In this document: piece by piece, positions 1 to 6,884 of the stretch
Layout of the letters: each line of letters opens with the position of its first letter
Numbering within the stretch: the first letter of the stretch is position 1
IMG/VR virus record: IMGVR_UViG_3300045912_000945
Coordinates: 1-20,811 of that record
DNA length: 20,811 bases
Strand: one strand, 5' to 3'
From: a virus
Program-made: the position numbers and the translations under genes
Notes under the pieces: model-generated
Database searches by the model: none
What the model was told of the DNA's origin: nothing
What the model saw: the letters and a program-made list of their open reading frames with translations, nothing else

Positions 1-234
1 GCGCCCACGGCCGCGCCGGCGCGCAAGACCCGCGAGGGCAGCAAGCAGGCGCAGCTGATCGGCATGCTGAAGCGCCCGGAGGGCGCCAGCATCGAGGAGA
101 TCGTCGCCGCCTTCGGCTGGCAGGCCCACACCGTGCGCGGCGCCATCGCCGGCGCGCTCAAGAAGAAGCTCGGGTTCGACGTGACCTCCGAAAAGGTCGA
201 CGGACGCGGCCGCGTCTACCGGATCGCCGATTGA
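1..234 (+). CDS. DUF3489-domain protein, 5' end missing
   Basis: The frame is open from the first base and ends with TGA at 232-234, giving 77 visible residues; the N-terminus lies outside the window. The visible part holds a basic Ala/Pro/Lys stretch (residues 1-18) followed by a small helical domain with QLIGMLKRPEGASIEEI and GWQAHTVRGAI, then GRGRVYRI near the end. This pattern is typical of DUF3489, a small winged-helix-like family found next to recombinases and in alphaproteobacterial phages and integrative elements. Function is unknown; DNA binding is an inference from the fold. It is followed 11 bp later by another small gene on the same strand, so the two may be co-transcribed. Confidence 0.75.
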   Translation, partial: APTAAPARKTREGSKQAQLIGMLKRPEGASIEEIVAAFGWQAHTVRGAIAGALKKKLGFDVTSEKVDGRGRVYRIAD

Positions 235-245
235 GGGAGGCGCCG

Positions 246-467
246 ATGAAAACCATCAAGGTCCGTGACGCTACCTACCGGGCCATCGCCGAAGCCGCCC
301 TCCTGCCCTTCCGCTCGACGGCGACGCGGCAGCCGGACGGCACCTGGCTGGTGCCGGTCGAGGACGACACCTATGAGCGGCTCGAAGCGCATCGCCTTCC
401 CGGCGAGAGCGACGACGACACCGTCCAACGGCTCATCCACCGCTACCGCGGCCAGCCGTTGAGCTGA
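246..467 (+). CDS. Small hypothetical protein, antitoxin-like C-terminus
   Basis: A 73-residue protein. The ATG at 246 is chosen because GGGAGG lies at 235-240; an in-frame upstream TTG at 231 has no such site. The sequence starts MKTIKVRDATYRAIAEAA and ends with YERLEAHRLPGESDDDTVQ and RLIHRY. The C-terminal half resembles the short dimerisation/DNA-binding segment of VapB- or ribbon-helix-helix-type antitoxins, where a GES motif precedes a final helix, but no toxin gene is adjacent. I do not recognise the family by name. It lies 11 bp after the DUF3489 gene and converges on the broken membrane-protein gene whose stop codon lies in the shared hairpin. Confidence 0.65.
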   Translation: MKTIKVRDATYRAIAEAALLPFRSTATRQPDGTWLVPVEDDTYERLEAHRLPGESDDDTVQRLIHRYRGQPLS

Positions 468-484
468 GCCGCTCTGCCACAACC

Positions 485-511
485 CACCGCCGGGTTCATC
501 GCCCGGTGGTG
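485..511. terminator. Bidirectional hairpin between convergent genes
   Basis: CACCGCCGGG (485-494) pairs with CCCGGTGGTG (502-511) with one mismatch across a 7-nt loop. It sits 18 bp after the plus-strand stop at 467, and the minus-strand stop (496-498) lies in its loop. There is no clear T-run on either side, so termination is inferred from position and stem strength. Confidence 0.45.
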
Positions 512-588
512 GTCGTCTCACTGCTCCAGACTCGGATCGCTTCGAACAGGCGCCGCAGCATGTAGGAACGCCCAATCGACACGGCCGT
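496..588 (-). pseudogene. 3' half of interrupted DUF7220-like membrane protein gene
   Basis: Read on the minus strand from the insertion point: ACG GCC, then a frame encoding VSIGRSYMLRRLFEAIRV followed by WSSETTTTGR and TGA. RSYxLRRLFEAIR is the characteristic C-terminus of a roughly 70-80-residue two-helix phage protein family annotated, from memory, as DUF7220. The first half of the same protein lies at 4040-4204. The split point falls exactly at the RIT element end. The fragment has no plausible start of its own apart from the GTG at 582, so it is probably not expressed as a functional protein. Confidence 0.85.
583..588. repeat. Left copy of 6-bp target duplication GGCCGT
   Basis: GGCCGT here and at 4049-4054 directly flank the inserted element. 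The uninterrupted site reconstructs to CACGGCCGTG, a perfect 10-bp palindrome, in the DUF7220-like gene. Confidence 0.8.
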
Positions 589-619
589 TTATGCCGAGCG
601 CATGGTTATGCGGAGTCTG
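589..619 (+). repeat. Left terminal inverted repeat of RIT element
   Basis: Begins TTATGCCGAGCGCATGG and continues TTATGCGGAGTCTG. It matches the reverse complement of 3992-4022 with one difference (G against A in the second TTATGC block). It contains two TTATGC boxes (589-594, 606-611) and a small internal stem CGCAT-GGTT-ATGCG (599-612). These boxes are probable recombinase-binding arms. Confidence 0.9.
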
Positions 620-673
620 GGTGTCGATGGCTGTGCAAATGTCTGATCCAGAACGCATTCTTCGGGTGAAGTG

Positions 674-688
674 CTCCGCATAATCCGG
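674..688. repeat. Left inner inverted repeat of RIT element
   Basis: CTCCGCATAATCCGG here matches the inverse of CCGGAATTATGCGGAG at 3933-3948, with one inserted base. It contains another GCATAA box (678-683) and precedes the first recombinase gene, so recombinase binding here could also affect its transcription. Confidence 0.7.
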
Positions 689-734
689 TTGTCCTTCGGA
701 AGGCGCCATGGTGGCGTCTTTGACGGAGGACAGC

Positions 735-2033
735 ATGAACGAACAGAAGCGAGCGGCCGGCCGACGGCGGCTGCTGGGTGCGGGGCCCCATCAGCCTCTG
801 CTCGACGATTACGGTCGCCACCTTGCCGGGATCGGCTTCGCGCCGGTGTCCGTGCATATCCATCTCGGCTCGGCACGGCATTTCCTGGCCTGGCTGGTGC
901 AGAGCGGCATCGCGCTCGGAGAGGTCGACCCGGATATCGTGGCGAGCTTCGCGGCCCACGATTGCCGGTGCCACAGTGCGCCGCGGCCGCTCGGGCAGTA
1001 TTACATCAACCGCGTCGATCGCTTCGTGTGCCACCTTGCGGCGGAGGGTCATGTGCCGTCCCGGCCGACGCCGGAAGCGGTTGAGACCGACGAGAACGTC
1101 GCGGGCTGGCTCGATGCGCTGGCGCGCCACAGGGGCCTCGCGCCCGTCACCATCGCGCGCCACGGCCGAATGCTGGCGCAGTTCCTGCCGCTGATCGGCG
1201 CCGATCCGTCCCGCTACACGCCGCGGATCATCCGCGACGGGCTGCTCGAACATGCCCAGACGGCTCGGTCCGTGCACTATCCCAAGATGGTGGCGAGCGC
1301 GCTGCGGCTCTATCTGCGCCATCTCGCGCATCGTGGCCTCGCCGCGCCCGATCTCGATCGCGCTGTACCCGCGGCAAAGAGCTGGCGGCTGGCGAGCCTG
1401 CCGCGCTATCTGGACCCGGACGATGTCGAACGCCTTATCGCGTCCTGTGATCCGGATACCTCGGGCGGTCGGCGTGATCGGGCAATCCTCCTACTCTTGG
1501 CGCGCCTCGGGCTTCGGGCGCGCGACGTGGCCGAGCTTCGCCTTGCGGACATCGATTGGCGGGCGGCGACGATCACGGTCTGCGGCAAGGGACGCCGCGA
1601 GGTCCGGCTGCCGCTGCCGCAGGATGCCGGCGATGCCCTGATCGCCTGGCTGACCGAGCCGCGGCCTGCCGCTCCCGGCGACATCGTGTTCGTGGAACTT
1701 CTGCCGCCCTTCGGGCCGATCGGCTCGGGCGTTGTGGGCGGTGTCGTGCGTCGGGCTGTCGAGCGTGCGGGCGTTGAGAACGCGCCCTCGCGCGGCAGCC
1801 ATCTGCTCAGGCACTCGGCCGCCACGGCGATGTTGCGCGGCGGCGCCACGCTGGATGCGATCGCCACCGTGCTGCGGCACCGCTCGACGGACACCACGGC
1901 GCATTACGCCAAGGTCGACATCGCAATGCTGGGCACAGTGGCACAGGCATGGCCGGCGGATGGACCGGCGAGCGCAGCGTCCTCGGCAGCACCCTCCCTC
2001 GGACTGTCCTGGCCGGAGGGCGCGCCATGCTGA
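735..2033 (+). CDS. ritA: RIT tyrosine recombinase A
   Basis: A 432-residue site-specific recombinase that cuts and rejoins DNA through a catalytic tyrosine. The ATG at 735 is preferred over one at 708 because GGAGGA lies at 725-730. The N-terminal half (about 20-210) holds core-binding helices. The C-terminal catalytic domain carries the full set: Arg261 (LGLRARDVAELRL), Lys285 (GKGRREVRLPL), His356 and Arg359 (HLLRHS), His382 and the nucleophile Tyr391 (LRHRSTDTTAHY). It is first in the trio and its stop overlaps the start of ritB (ATGCTGA), implying coupled translation. The proline/alanine-rich tail after Tyr391 is unremarkable. It most likely acts with the other two proteins on the TTATGC-bearing ends. 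Confidence 0.93.
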   Translation: MNEQKRAAGRRRLLGAGPHQPLLDDYGRHLAGIGFAPVSVHIHLGSARHFLAWLVQSGIALGEVDPDIVASFAAHDCRCHSAPRPLGQYYINRVDRFVCHLAAEGHVPSRPTPEAVETDENVAGWLDALARHRGLAPVTIARHGRMLAQFLPLIGADPSRYTPRIIRDGLLEHAQTARSVHYPKMVASALRLYLRHLAHRGLAAPDLDRAVPAAKSWRLASLPRYLDPDDVERLIASCDPDTSGGRRDRAILLLLARLGLRARDVAELRLADIDWRAATITVCGKGRREVRLPLPQDAGDALIAWLTEPRPAAPGDIVFVELLPPFGPIGSGVVGGVVRRAVERAGVENAPSRGSHLLRHSAATAMLRGGATLDAIATVLRHRSTDTTAHYAKVDIAMLGTVAQAWPADGPASAASSAAPSLGLSWPEGAPC

Positions 2034-2941
2034 GCCGCGACCTCGACAGCTATATCGCGCTGCAACGCGCACGCGGGCTGAAGTTCACGACCCAGCCCGG
2101 TCTGCTCAGAAGCTTCGTCGCCGTGGCCGAGGCGGCGGGGGACACGCATATCCGCACCGCACGCGTGCTCGACTGGGCGGCGCGGACGACTTCCGACGAA
2201 CAGGCCCGCAACCGTCTGGCCATCGTCCGGCGTTTTGCCGAGCATCTCGCCATTGCCGATCCGGCGCACGAGGTGCCGCCCGCCGATGCCTTCGGGCGCT
2301 GGCGGTTCGAACGGCGGATGCCGCACATCTACACGGGCGCCGAGATCGCCGCATTGATGGCGGCGGCCCGGCGGCTCGGTCCTCCAGGCGCGGTCCGGGG
2401 CGAGACCCTGGCCACGCTGATCGGCCTTCTGGCCGCGACAGGTTTGCGCGTCTCCGAAGCGCTCGGGCTCGATCTGGATGACGTCACCGCCGATGGGCTC
2501 GTGATCCGCGAGACCAAGTTCCGCAAGAGCCGCCTCGTGCCGTTGCATCCGTCGGCGCGCGCGGCGCTCGACAGCTACATCCGGCGGCGTCGGCGAGACC
2601 AGAGGGCGGGCGACGCTCTGTTCATAGGCGACCATGGACGGCGCCCGTCCTATGTCACGCTCTACGCGCTGTTCCTGCGGATCGCCCGCGAGACCGGTCT
2701 GCGCGGTCTGCCCGGCGAGAAGGGGCCGCGGCTGCACGATCTGCGGCACACCTTCGCGGTGCGCTCGCTGGAAGGCTGCGGCGGCGACCGGCGCGCGATC
2801 TCGCGGCACATGTTGGCGCTCGCCACCTACATGGGCCATGCCGATCCCAGCCACACCTGGTTGTATCTGCAGGCGACACCGGCGCTGATGCAGCACATCG
2901 CCGAGGCCGGCGAGGCCCTGATGGCGGAGGGCCGAGCATGA
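2027..2941 (+). CDS. ritB: RIT tyrosine recombinase B
   Basis: A 304-residue tyrosine recombinase. The start is ATG 2027, overlapping ritA's stop by 7 nt and preceded by GGAGGG at 2015-2020; the longer upstream frame is not needed. An N-terminal SAM-like core-binding region (about 1-95) precedes the catalytic domain. Visible catalytic residues are Arg141 (ATGLRVSEALGL), a lysine in KFRKSRLVPL (164-173), His237 and Arg240 (LHDLRH), His271 (MGHADPSHTWLYL) and Tyr280. The spacing is that of an active integrase. Its stop overlaps ritC's start (ATGA), so the three proteins are made from one message. Which of the three performs strand exchange and which helps is not visible from sequence. Confidence 0.93.
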   Translation: MLSRDLDSYIALQRARGLKFTTQPGLLRSFVAVAEAAGDTHIRTARVLDWAARTTSDEQARNRLAIVRRFAEHLAIADPAHEVPPADAFGRWRFERRMPHIYTGAEIAALMAAARRLGPPGAVRGETLATLIGLLAATGLRVSEALGLDLDDVTADGLVIRETKFRKSRLVPLHPSARAALDSYIRRRRRDQRAGDALFIGDHGRRPSYVTLYALFLRIARETGLRGLPGEKGPRLHDLRHTFAVRSLEGCGGDRRAISRHMLALATYMGHADPSHTWLYLQATPALMQHIAEAGEALMAEGRA

Positions 2942-3951
2942 CGCCGCTCGCCCCGTACCTGTCCGCCTTCCTCCGCGAGCATCTGCCGCGCGAGCGCGGC
3001 GCCTCGCAGCACACCATCGCGTCCTACGCGCATTGCTACCGGCTGCTCCTGACCTTCGCGGCAGAACGGCGGAAGACCAGACCAAGTCGGCTCGGCATCG
3101 AGGATTTCGACGCAGAGCTGATCTCCGCCTTCCTCGACCATATCGAAGTGGAGCGGTCAAACTCGGCGCGCAGCCGCAACGCCCGGCTGGCGGCGATCCA
3201 TTCGCTGTTCCGGTTCCTTGAGTATCGCGTGCCCGCCTGCCTGGAGCAGGCCCGGCGGATCCACGCGATCCCGATGAAGCGCAGCGCCCAGCCGCTGGTG
3301 GGCTACCTCACGCGAGCCGAGATGCAGGCGCTCCTTGCGGCGCCCGATCCGCGCACCGCTGCGGGGCTGCGCGATCAGGCGATGCTGCACCTCTCCTTCG
3401 CGGCTGGGCTCCGCGTCTCGGAGCTGGTTGGCCTCAGGCTCGACCAGTTCGACGATGCCGCGATGCCCAGCCTGCATGTGGTCGGCAAGGGCCGGCGCGA
3501 GCGCATCCTGCCGCTCTGGCAGGAAACGGCCCGGGCGCTCCGGCGCTGGATCGCGGTGCGCCCGACAAGGGGCGATCCGCAGCTGTTCCTGAACGCAGCG
3601 GGCCGGGCCATGACGCGGTCCGGCTTCGAGTACATTCTGCGCAAGCACGCAGCCGCAGCGGTGCAGGTCGAGCCATCGATCGCGGCGAAGCGGGTGACGC
3701 CGCATGTCCTGCGCCATAGCTGCGCCATGCACACGCTACAGGCCACCGGCGATGTCCGCAGGGTCTCGCTCTGGCTCGGACATGCCAGCGTTCAGACCAC
3801 CGAGATGTACCTGCGCGCAGACCCAACCGAAAAGCTCGAAGCGCTCACCGCCATGGGACCGCCCAGCTTGAAACGCGGCCGGTTCACCGTGTCGGACAAG
3901 CTGATGGCCATGCTCGCCGACGCCGGAAACGGCCGGAATTATGCGGAGTGA
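2938..3951 (+). CDS. ritC: RIT tyrosine recombinase C
   Basis: A 337-residue XerC/XerD-like tyrosine recombinase. The ATG at 2938 overlaps the ritB stop by 4 nt. An N-terminal SAM-like domain (about 5-110, ending with a short SLFRFLEYRVP helix) precedes the catalytic domain. Key residues are Arg159 (AAGLRVSELVGLRL), Lys184 (GKGRRERILPL), His256 and Arg259 (HVLRHSCAMH), His282 (LWLGHASVQTTEMYL) and Tyr291. The last codons overlap the right inner repeat (3933-3948), so part of a probable recombinase-binding site is also coding sequence. It is the last gene in the trio and is followed by a strong hairpin at 3970-3992. Confidence 0.93.
   Translation: MTPLAPYLSAFLREHLPRERGASQHTIASYAHCYRLLLTFAAERRKTRPSRLGIEDFDAELISAFLDHIEVERSNSARSRNARLAAIHSLFRFLEYRVPACLEQARRIHAIPMKRSAQPLVGYLTRAEMQALLAAPDPRTAAGLRDQAMLHLSFAAGLRVSELVGLRLDQFDDAAMPSLHVVGKGRRERILPLWQETARALRRWIAVRPTRGDPQLFLNAAGRAMTRSGFEYILRKHAAAAVQVEPSIAAKRVTPHVLRHSCAMHTLQATGDVRRVSLWLGHASVQTTEMYLRADPTEKLEALTAMGPPSLKRGRFTVSDKLMAMLADAGNGRNYAE
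3933..3948. repeat. Right inner inverted repeat of RIT element
   Basis: CCGGAATTATGCGGAG, the inverse partner of 674-688, containing TTATGC at 3939-3944. It lies within the last codons of ritC. Confidence 0.7.
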
Positions 3952-3969
3952 ACTCTGCCCGAAACCCCT

Positions 3970-3992
3970 GCGGCGCCGATCTACGGCGCCGC
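3970..3992 (+). terminator. Strong hairpin after ritC
   Basis: GCGGCGCCG (3970-3978) and CGGCGCCGC (3984-3992) form a perfect 9-bp GC stem with an ATCTA loop, 18 bp after the ritC stop. There is no U-run, so it may be a terminator, an RNA-stabilising structure or part of the element end. Confidence 0.5.
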
Positions 3993-4022
3993 AGACTCTG
4001 CATAACCATGCGCTCGGCATAA
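3992..4022 (-). repeat. Right terminal inverted repeat of RIT element
   Basis: The inverse of 589-619 with one mismatch. It contains GCATAA boxes at 4000-4005 and 4017-4022. Unlike the left repeat it is not at the very edge: 26 more bases of inserted DNA follow before the flanking GGCCGT. Confidence 0.9.
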
Positions 4023-4027
4023 ACCGG

Positions 4028-4049
4028 CTTATGCTGAGCTCAGCATAAG
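4028..4049. repeat. 22-bp perfect palindrome at right end of RIT element
   Basis: Two back-to-back 11-bp arms, CTTATGCTGAG and CTCAGCATAAG, each carrying a TTATGC box (4029-4034, 4043-4048). The left element end has no equivalent, so the palindrome is an asymmetric extra end module. Its last base is shared with the flanking GGCCGT. Confidence 0.85.
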
Positions 4050-4204
4050 GCCGTGAAAACCGCTCCTATAGCCAAGTTGTCCGAGAAGGACACGTCGAGC
4101 CCGAACAGGGGGAACACCACGATCTGCGCCAGCACCGCCACGCCGAACCCGACACCCACGTTGGCGACCGCCTCGACCAGCGACATGGTGCGCGACTGCT
4201 TCAC
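4040..4204 (-). pseudogene. 5' half of interrupted DUF7220-like membrane protein gene
   Basis: A GTG at 4204 overlaps the stop of the upstream methyltransferase gene (GTGA). The frame reads VKQSRTMSLVEAVANVGVGF, then a hydrophobic helix with VLAQIVVFPLFGL, then SDNLAIGAVFTA. At ACG GCC it runs into the RIT end and stops two codons later (TTA TGC TGA). Joined to the fragment at 496-588 it restores an 80-residue protein with the usual family pattern (SLVEAxxNV, VFPLFGL, IGAVFTAVSIGRS, LRRLFEAIR). The family is a small, probably membrane-associated phage protein of unknown role. The truncated 54-residue product may still be translated by coupling. Confidence 0.88.
4049..4054. repeat. Right copy of 6-bp target duplication GGCCGT
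   Basis: The partner of 583-588. On the minus strand it encodes the Thr-Ala codons (ACG GCC) at which the DUF7220-like gene was split. Confidence 0.8.
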
Positions 4205-5454
4205 GCCGCCGCCCGCTCGTCCTTCAGGTCCGCAAAGGCCCGCTCATCGCCATCGAGGATCGCGGACGATCCCGTGAACGCGTGCCATCGCTCGACGATC
4301 ACGTCGCAGTAGCACGGGTCGATCTCCAGCGCGAGACATGCGCGCCCCACGCTCTCTGCAGCGACGATGGTCGTGCCGCTGCCGGCGAAGGGCTCGTAGA
4401 CGAGGTCGCCGCGCTTGCTGTTGTTGACGATCGGCCGGCGCATGCACTCGACAGGCTTCTGCGTGCCGTGTGTGGTCGCTTCGTCCTCGTCGCCGCCGCC
4501 GCCGATCGTCCATAGCGTCGACTGGTCGCGCGCTCCCTGCCAGTGTCCGTTCGCGCCCTTGCGGACCGCGTAGAAGCACGGCTCATGCTGCCAGTGATAG
4601 TCACCACGGCCGAGCACGAAGCGCGGCTTCGCCCAGACGATCTGCGAGCGGATCATCAGCCCGCTCGCCTCCAGACTCTCAGCAACGGTGCGCGCATGGA
4701 CACCCGCGTGCCAGACATAGGCGACGTCGCCCGGGAACAGCGCCCATGCCTCGCGCCAATCGGCACGGTCATCGTTCGAGACCCGGCCCGTGCGCGCGGT
4801 GGCGGATACGCCCGCTTCGTTGCGCCAAGCCGGGTCGTACTCGACCCCATAGGGCGGGTCTGTGACCATCAGATGCGGGACCGCTCCGGCGAGCAGCCGC
4901 TCGACATCGTCGGCGCTCGTGGCGTCACCGCAGAGCAGGCGATGCGTGCCAAGCAGCCAGAGGTCGCCCGGGCGCGTGACGGGCTCTACAGGCGGCTCCG
5001 GGACGACGTCCTCGCCCTCCGCGGCGCCATCGGTCCCGTTCAGGTCGTCGAGCAGGCGGTCGAGCTCGTCCTCGCCGAAGCCGAGGAGATCGAGGTCGAC
5101 CCCGTCGTCCTTGAGACGCGCCACCTCCGTGGCGAGCATCGCGTCGTCCCAGCCGGCGTTGAGCGCGATCTGGTTGTCGGCGATCCGGAAGGCGCGCGCC
5201 TGCGCATCCGTCAGATGGCCGAGCCGGATGACCGGCACCTCAGCCAGACCGAGGCGCCGGGCCGCCAGCAGCCGGCCGTGGCCGGCCACCAGCACGCCGC
5301 GCTCATCGACGAGGCACGGGACGTTGAAGCCGAACTCGGCGATCGATCCAGCGATCTGGGCGACCTGGTCCTCCGGATGGGTCCGGGCGTTCGCCGCATA
5401 CGGCAGGAGCCGCTCGATCGGCCACCGCTCGACGGCAAGCTCCTCACGCGGCAT
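4201..5454 (-). CDS. ParB-domain/DNA methyltransferase fusion (DPPY type)
   Basis: A 417-residue predicted modification enzyme. The ATG at 5454 overlaps the end of its upstream paralogue by 11 bp. Residues 1-130 form a ParB/Srx-like domain with AGHGRLLAARRLGL (57-70) and FRIADNQ. A Pro/Glu-rich linker leads to RPGDLWLLGTHRLLCGD, then the methyltransferase catalytic motif TDPPYG (198-203), HGTQKPVE (329-336) and the AdoMet-binding motif EPFAGSGTT (354-362) followed by ALEIDP. The order, catalytic motif before AdoMet motif, is that of beta-class amino-methyltransferases. DPPY usually indicates N6-adenine methylation, so that base is inferred; the recognition sequence is unknown. No restriction nuclease is nearby, which suits a phage enzyme that shields DNA from host cleavage. 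The ParB domain here is probably not for partition. Confidence 0.88.
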   Translation of the reverse strand: MPREELAVERWPIERLLPYAANARTHPEDQVAQIAGSIAEFGFNVPCLVDERGVLVAGHGRLLAARRLGLAEVPVIRLGHLTDAQARAFRIADNQIALNAGWDDAMLATEVARLKDDGVDLDLLGFGEDELDRLLDDLNGTDGAAEGEDVVPEPPVEPVTRPGDLWLLGTHRLLCGDATSADDVERLLAGAVPHLMVTDPPYGVEYDPAWRNEAGVSATARTGRVSNDDRADWREAWALFPGDVAYVWHAGVHARTVAESLEASGLMIRSQIVWAKPRFVLGRGDYHWQHEPCFYAVRKGANGHWQGARDQSTLWTIGGGGDEDEATTHGTQKPVECMRRPIVNNSKRGDLVYEPFAGSGTTIVAAESVGRACLALEIDPCYCDVIVERWHAFTGSSAILDGDERAFADLKDERAAA

Positions 5455-6856
5455 CGGTGATCTCGACGCCGCGCCAGGCGGCGATCTCATCGAAGCTGCG
5501 GCCATCGTCGTCGAGCGCGATCGGCTCTGCCGGATAGAGCTGGCGCCAGCGCAGGAGCGCGACGTCCACATACTCGGGCGCAAGCTCGATGGCGCGCACG
5601 CGGCGCCCCGCTCGCTCGCCGGCGATAATCGTCGTGCCGGATCCCGCGAACGGCTCGAATACCACGTCGCCCTCTGCCGAATAGGTGCTCATGACGAACT
5701 CCGGCAGCGCCACCGGAAACACCGCCGGGTGCTCGGTCTCGATCCCGCGCGCCTTGTGCCGCGTGATGCGCAGCACGTTGTCGGGAATGCGGGTCTCCTG
5801 GACGCCCTGGCCGGCGTGCGTCCATGCGCCCACGGTGCCGTCCTTGCCGCGCATGCCGCCGTGGCTGTCGTTGATGTGCCCAGCCCACTTGCAGGGCACG
5901 ATCTTGTTGGGCTTGCGCGCCTGCCTGTTAAAGTGGAACAGAAGCTCGAAGGCGGGCGCCAGCCGGCCGTTCCAGTCGCCGGGCAGGCCCGGCCCCTGGT
6001 CCCAGACGTAGAGCCCGAAGCGCCGCCAGCCCTGTGCCCGCATCCAGTCGAGCCAGGCCTCCCAATAGGGCTGCCACTCGTTGTCGCGGTGGACAAGGCC
6101 GAGATTGACAAGCACCTGGCCATCCGCGGCCATGACCGCATCGAGATGGCCGAAGATGCCGCGCATCAGCGCATCCCAGTCGCTGATGCCGCCGGTCGTG
6201 TAGTTCCGCTGGTTGCCATAGGGCGGGCTGGTGAAGAGGAGCGACGCGCGCTCGCCATCCATGATCCGGGTAACCGACTCCGCATCCGTGCTGTCGCCGC
6301 AGAGCAGCCGGTGATCACCGAGCCGCCACAGATCACCCGGCCGGCTGACCGGATTGCGCGGCGGCTCGGGCGCTTCGTCAACATCGTCGCCTTCGCCAGT
6401 CTCACTATCCGACGACATCGCCTCCGTGTCGTCGAGCGGCGCCATCAGCCGGTCGAGCTCGGCCTCGTCGAAGCCGGCAAGCGACAGGTCGAAGCCGTCG
6501 CCGTTCAGCGCATGCAGCTCGGCGGCGAGCAGCTCATCGTTCCAGCCGCCGAGCTCCGTCAGCTTGTTGTCGGCAAGGCGATACGCGCGCGCCTGGGCCG
6601 GCGTGAGATGCGCGACCCGGATCACCGGGACGCTCTCGAGGCCCAGGCGCTGCGCCGCCAGCACGCGGCCATGCCCGGCGATCAGCGTGCCGTCGTCATC
6701 GACCAGGCAGGGCACCAGCCAGCCATATTCCACCAGACTGCCCGCCAAGAGGCCGATCTGGCGCTCGTCGTGGGTCCTGGCGTTTGCCGCATAGGGCGCA
6801 AGCCGGCCCGTCGGCCACTGTTCGATGGCCGATGCCTGAAAGCGAAGATCGTGCAT
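5444..6856 (-). CDS. ParB-domain/DNA methyltransferase fusion (SPPY type)
   Basis: A 470-residue paralogue of the downstream gene with the same plan. The ParB/Srx domain (1-135) has AGHGRVLAAQRLGL (60-73) and YRLADNKLTELGGWND. An acidic linker (142-168) is followed by RPGDLWRLGDHRLLCGD (172-188), TSPPYG (209-214), HPAVFPVALPEF (376-387) and EPFAGSGTT (401-409) with AIELAPEYV. The catalytic SPPY rather than DPPY is the form usual for N4-cytosine enzymes, although some N6-adenine enzymes also use it, so the base is uncertain. The start at 6856 has no obvious ribosome site; the region upstream is the 5-bp-period array. Matching flanking phrases in both genes indicate an old tandem duplication. 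Confidence 0.88.
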   Translation of the reverse strand: MHDLRFQASAIEQWPTGRLAPYAANARTHDERQIGLLAGSLVEYGWLVPCLVDDDGTLIAGHGRVLAAQRLGLESVPVIRVAHLTPAQARAYRLADNKLTELGGWNDELLAAELHALNGDGFDLSLAGFDEAELDRLMAPLDDTEAMSSDSETGEGDDVDEAPEPPRNPVSRPGDLWRLGDHRLLCGDSTDAESVTRIMDGERASLLFTSPPYGNQRNYTTGGISDWDALMRGIFGHLDAVMAADGQVLVNLGLVHRDNEWQPYWEAWLDWMRAQGWRRFGLYVWDQGPGLPGDWNGRLAPAFELLFHFNRQARKPNKIVPCKWAGHINDSHGGMRGKDGTVGAWTHAGQGVQETRIPDNVLRITRHKARGIETEHPAVFPVALPEFVMSTYSAEGDVVFEPFAGSGTTIIAGERAGRRVRAIELAPEYVDVALLRWRQLYPAEPIALDDDGRSFDEIAAWRGVEITDAA

Positions 6857-6884
6857 GATTGCTGGGGATCAGTCAGTCAGAGGA

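Larger units (their letters stand above)
589..4048 (+). mobile_element. RIT (recombinase-in-trio) element, apparently complete
   Basis: This 3460-bp insertion carries three overlapping tyrosine recombinase genes in the same direction, the defining layout of RIT elements. The ends are near-perfect inverted repeats (589-619 against 3992-4022, 30 of 31 matching). The flanks are the 6-bp direct repeat GGCCGT, and the interrupted host gene is recovered in frame when the element and one repeat copy are removed. The right end carries an extra 26 bp (4023-4048) containing most of a 22-bp palindrome; there is no equivalent on the left. All three enzymes keep their catalytic residues, so the element looks competent to move. 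There is no cargo gene. Confidence 0.93.

Noticed and set aside
735-3951. Phage integrase cluster that would define an attachment site
   Set aside because: Three overlapping recombinases with terminal inverted repeats and a gene split around them are a RIT element, not the prophage's own integrase.
4201-6856. ParB domains as evidence of a plasmid partition system
   Set aside because: The domains are fused to methyltransferases and no ParA or parS-like site is seen; such fusions are common in phages.
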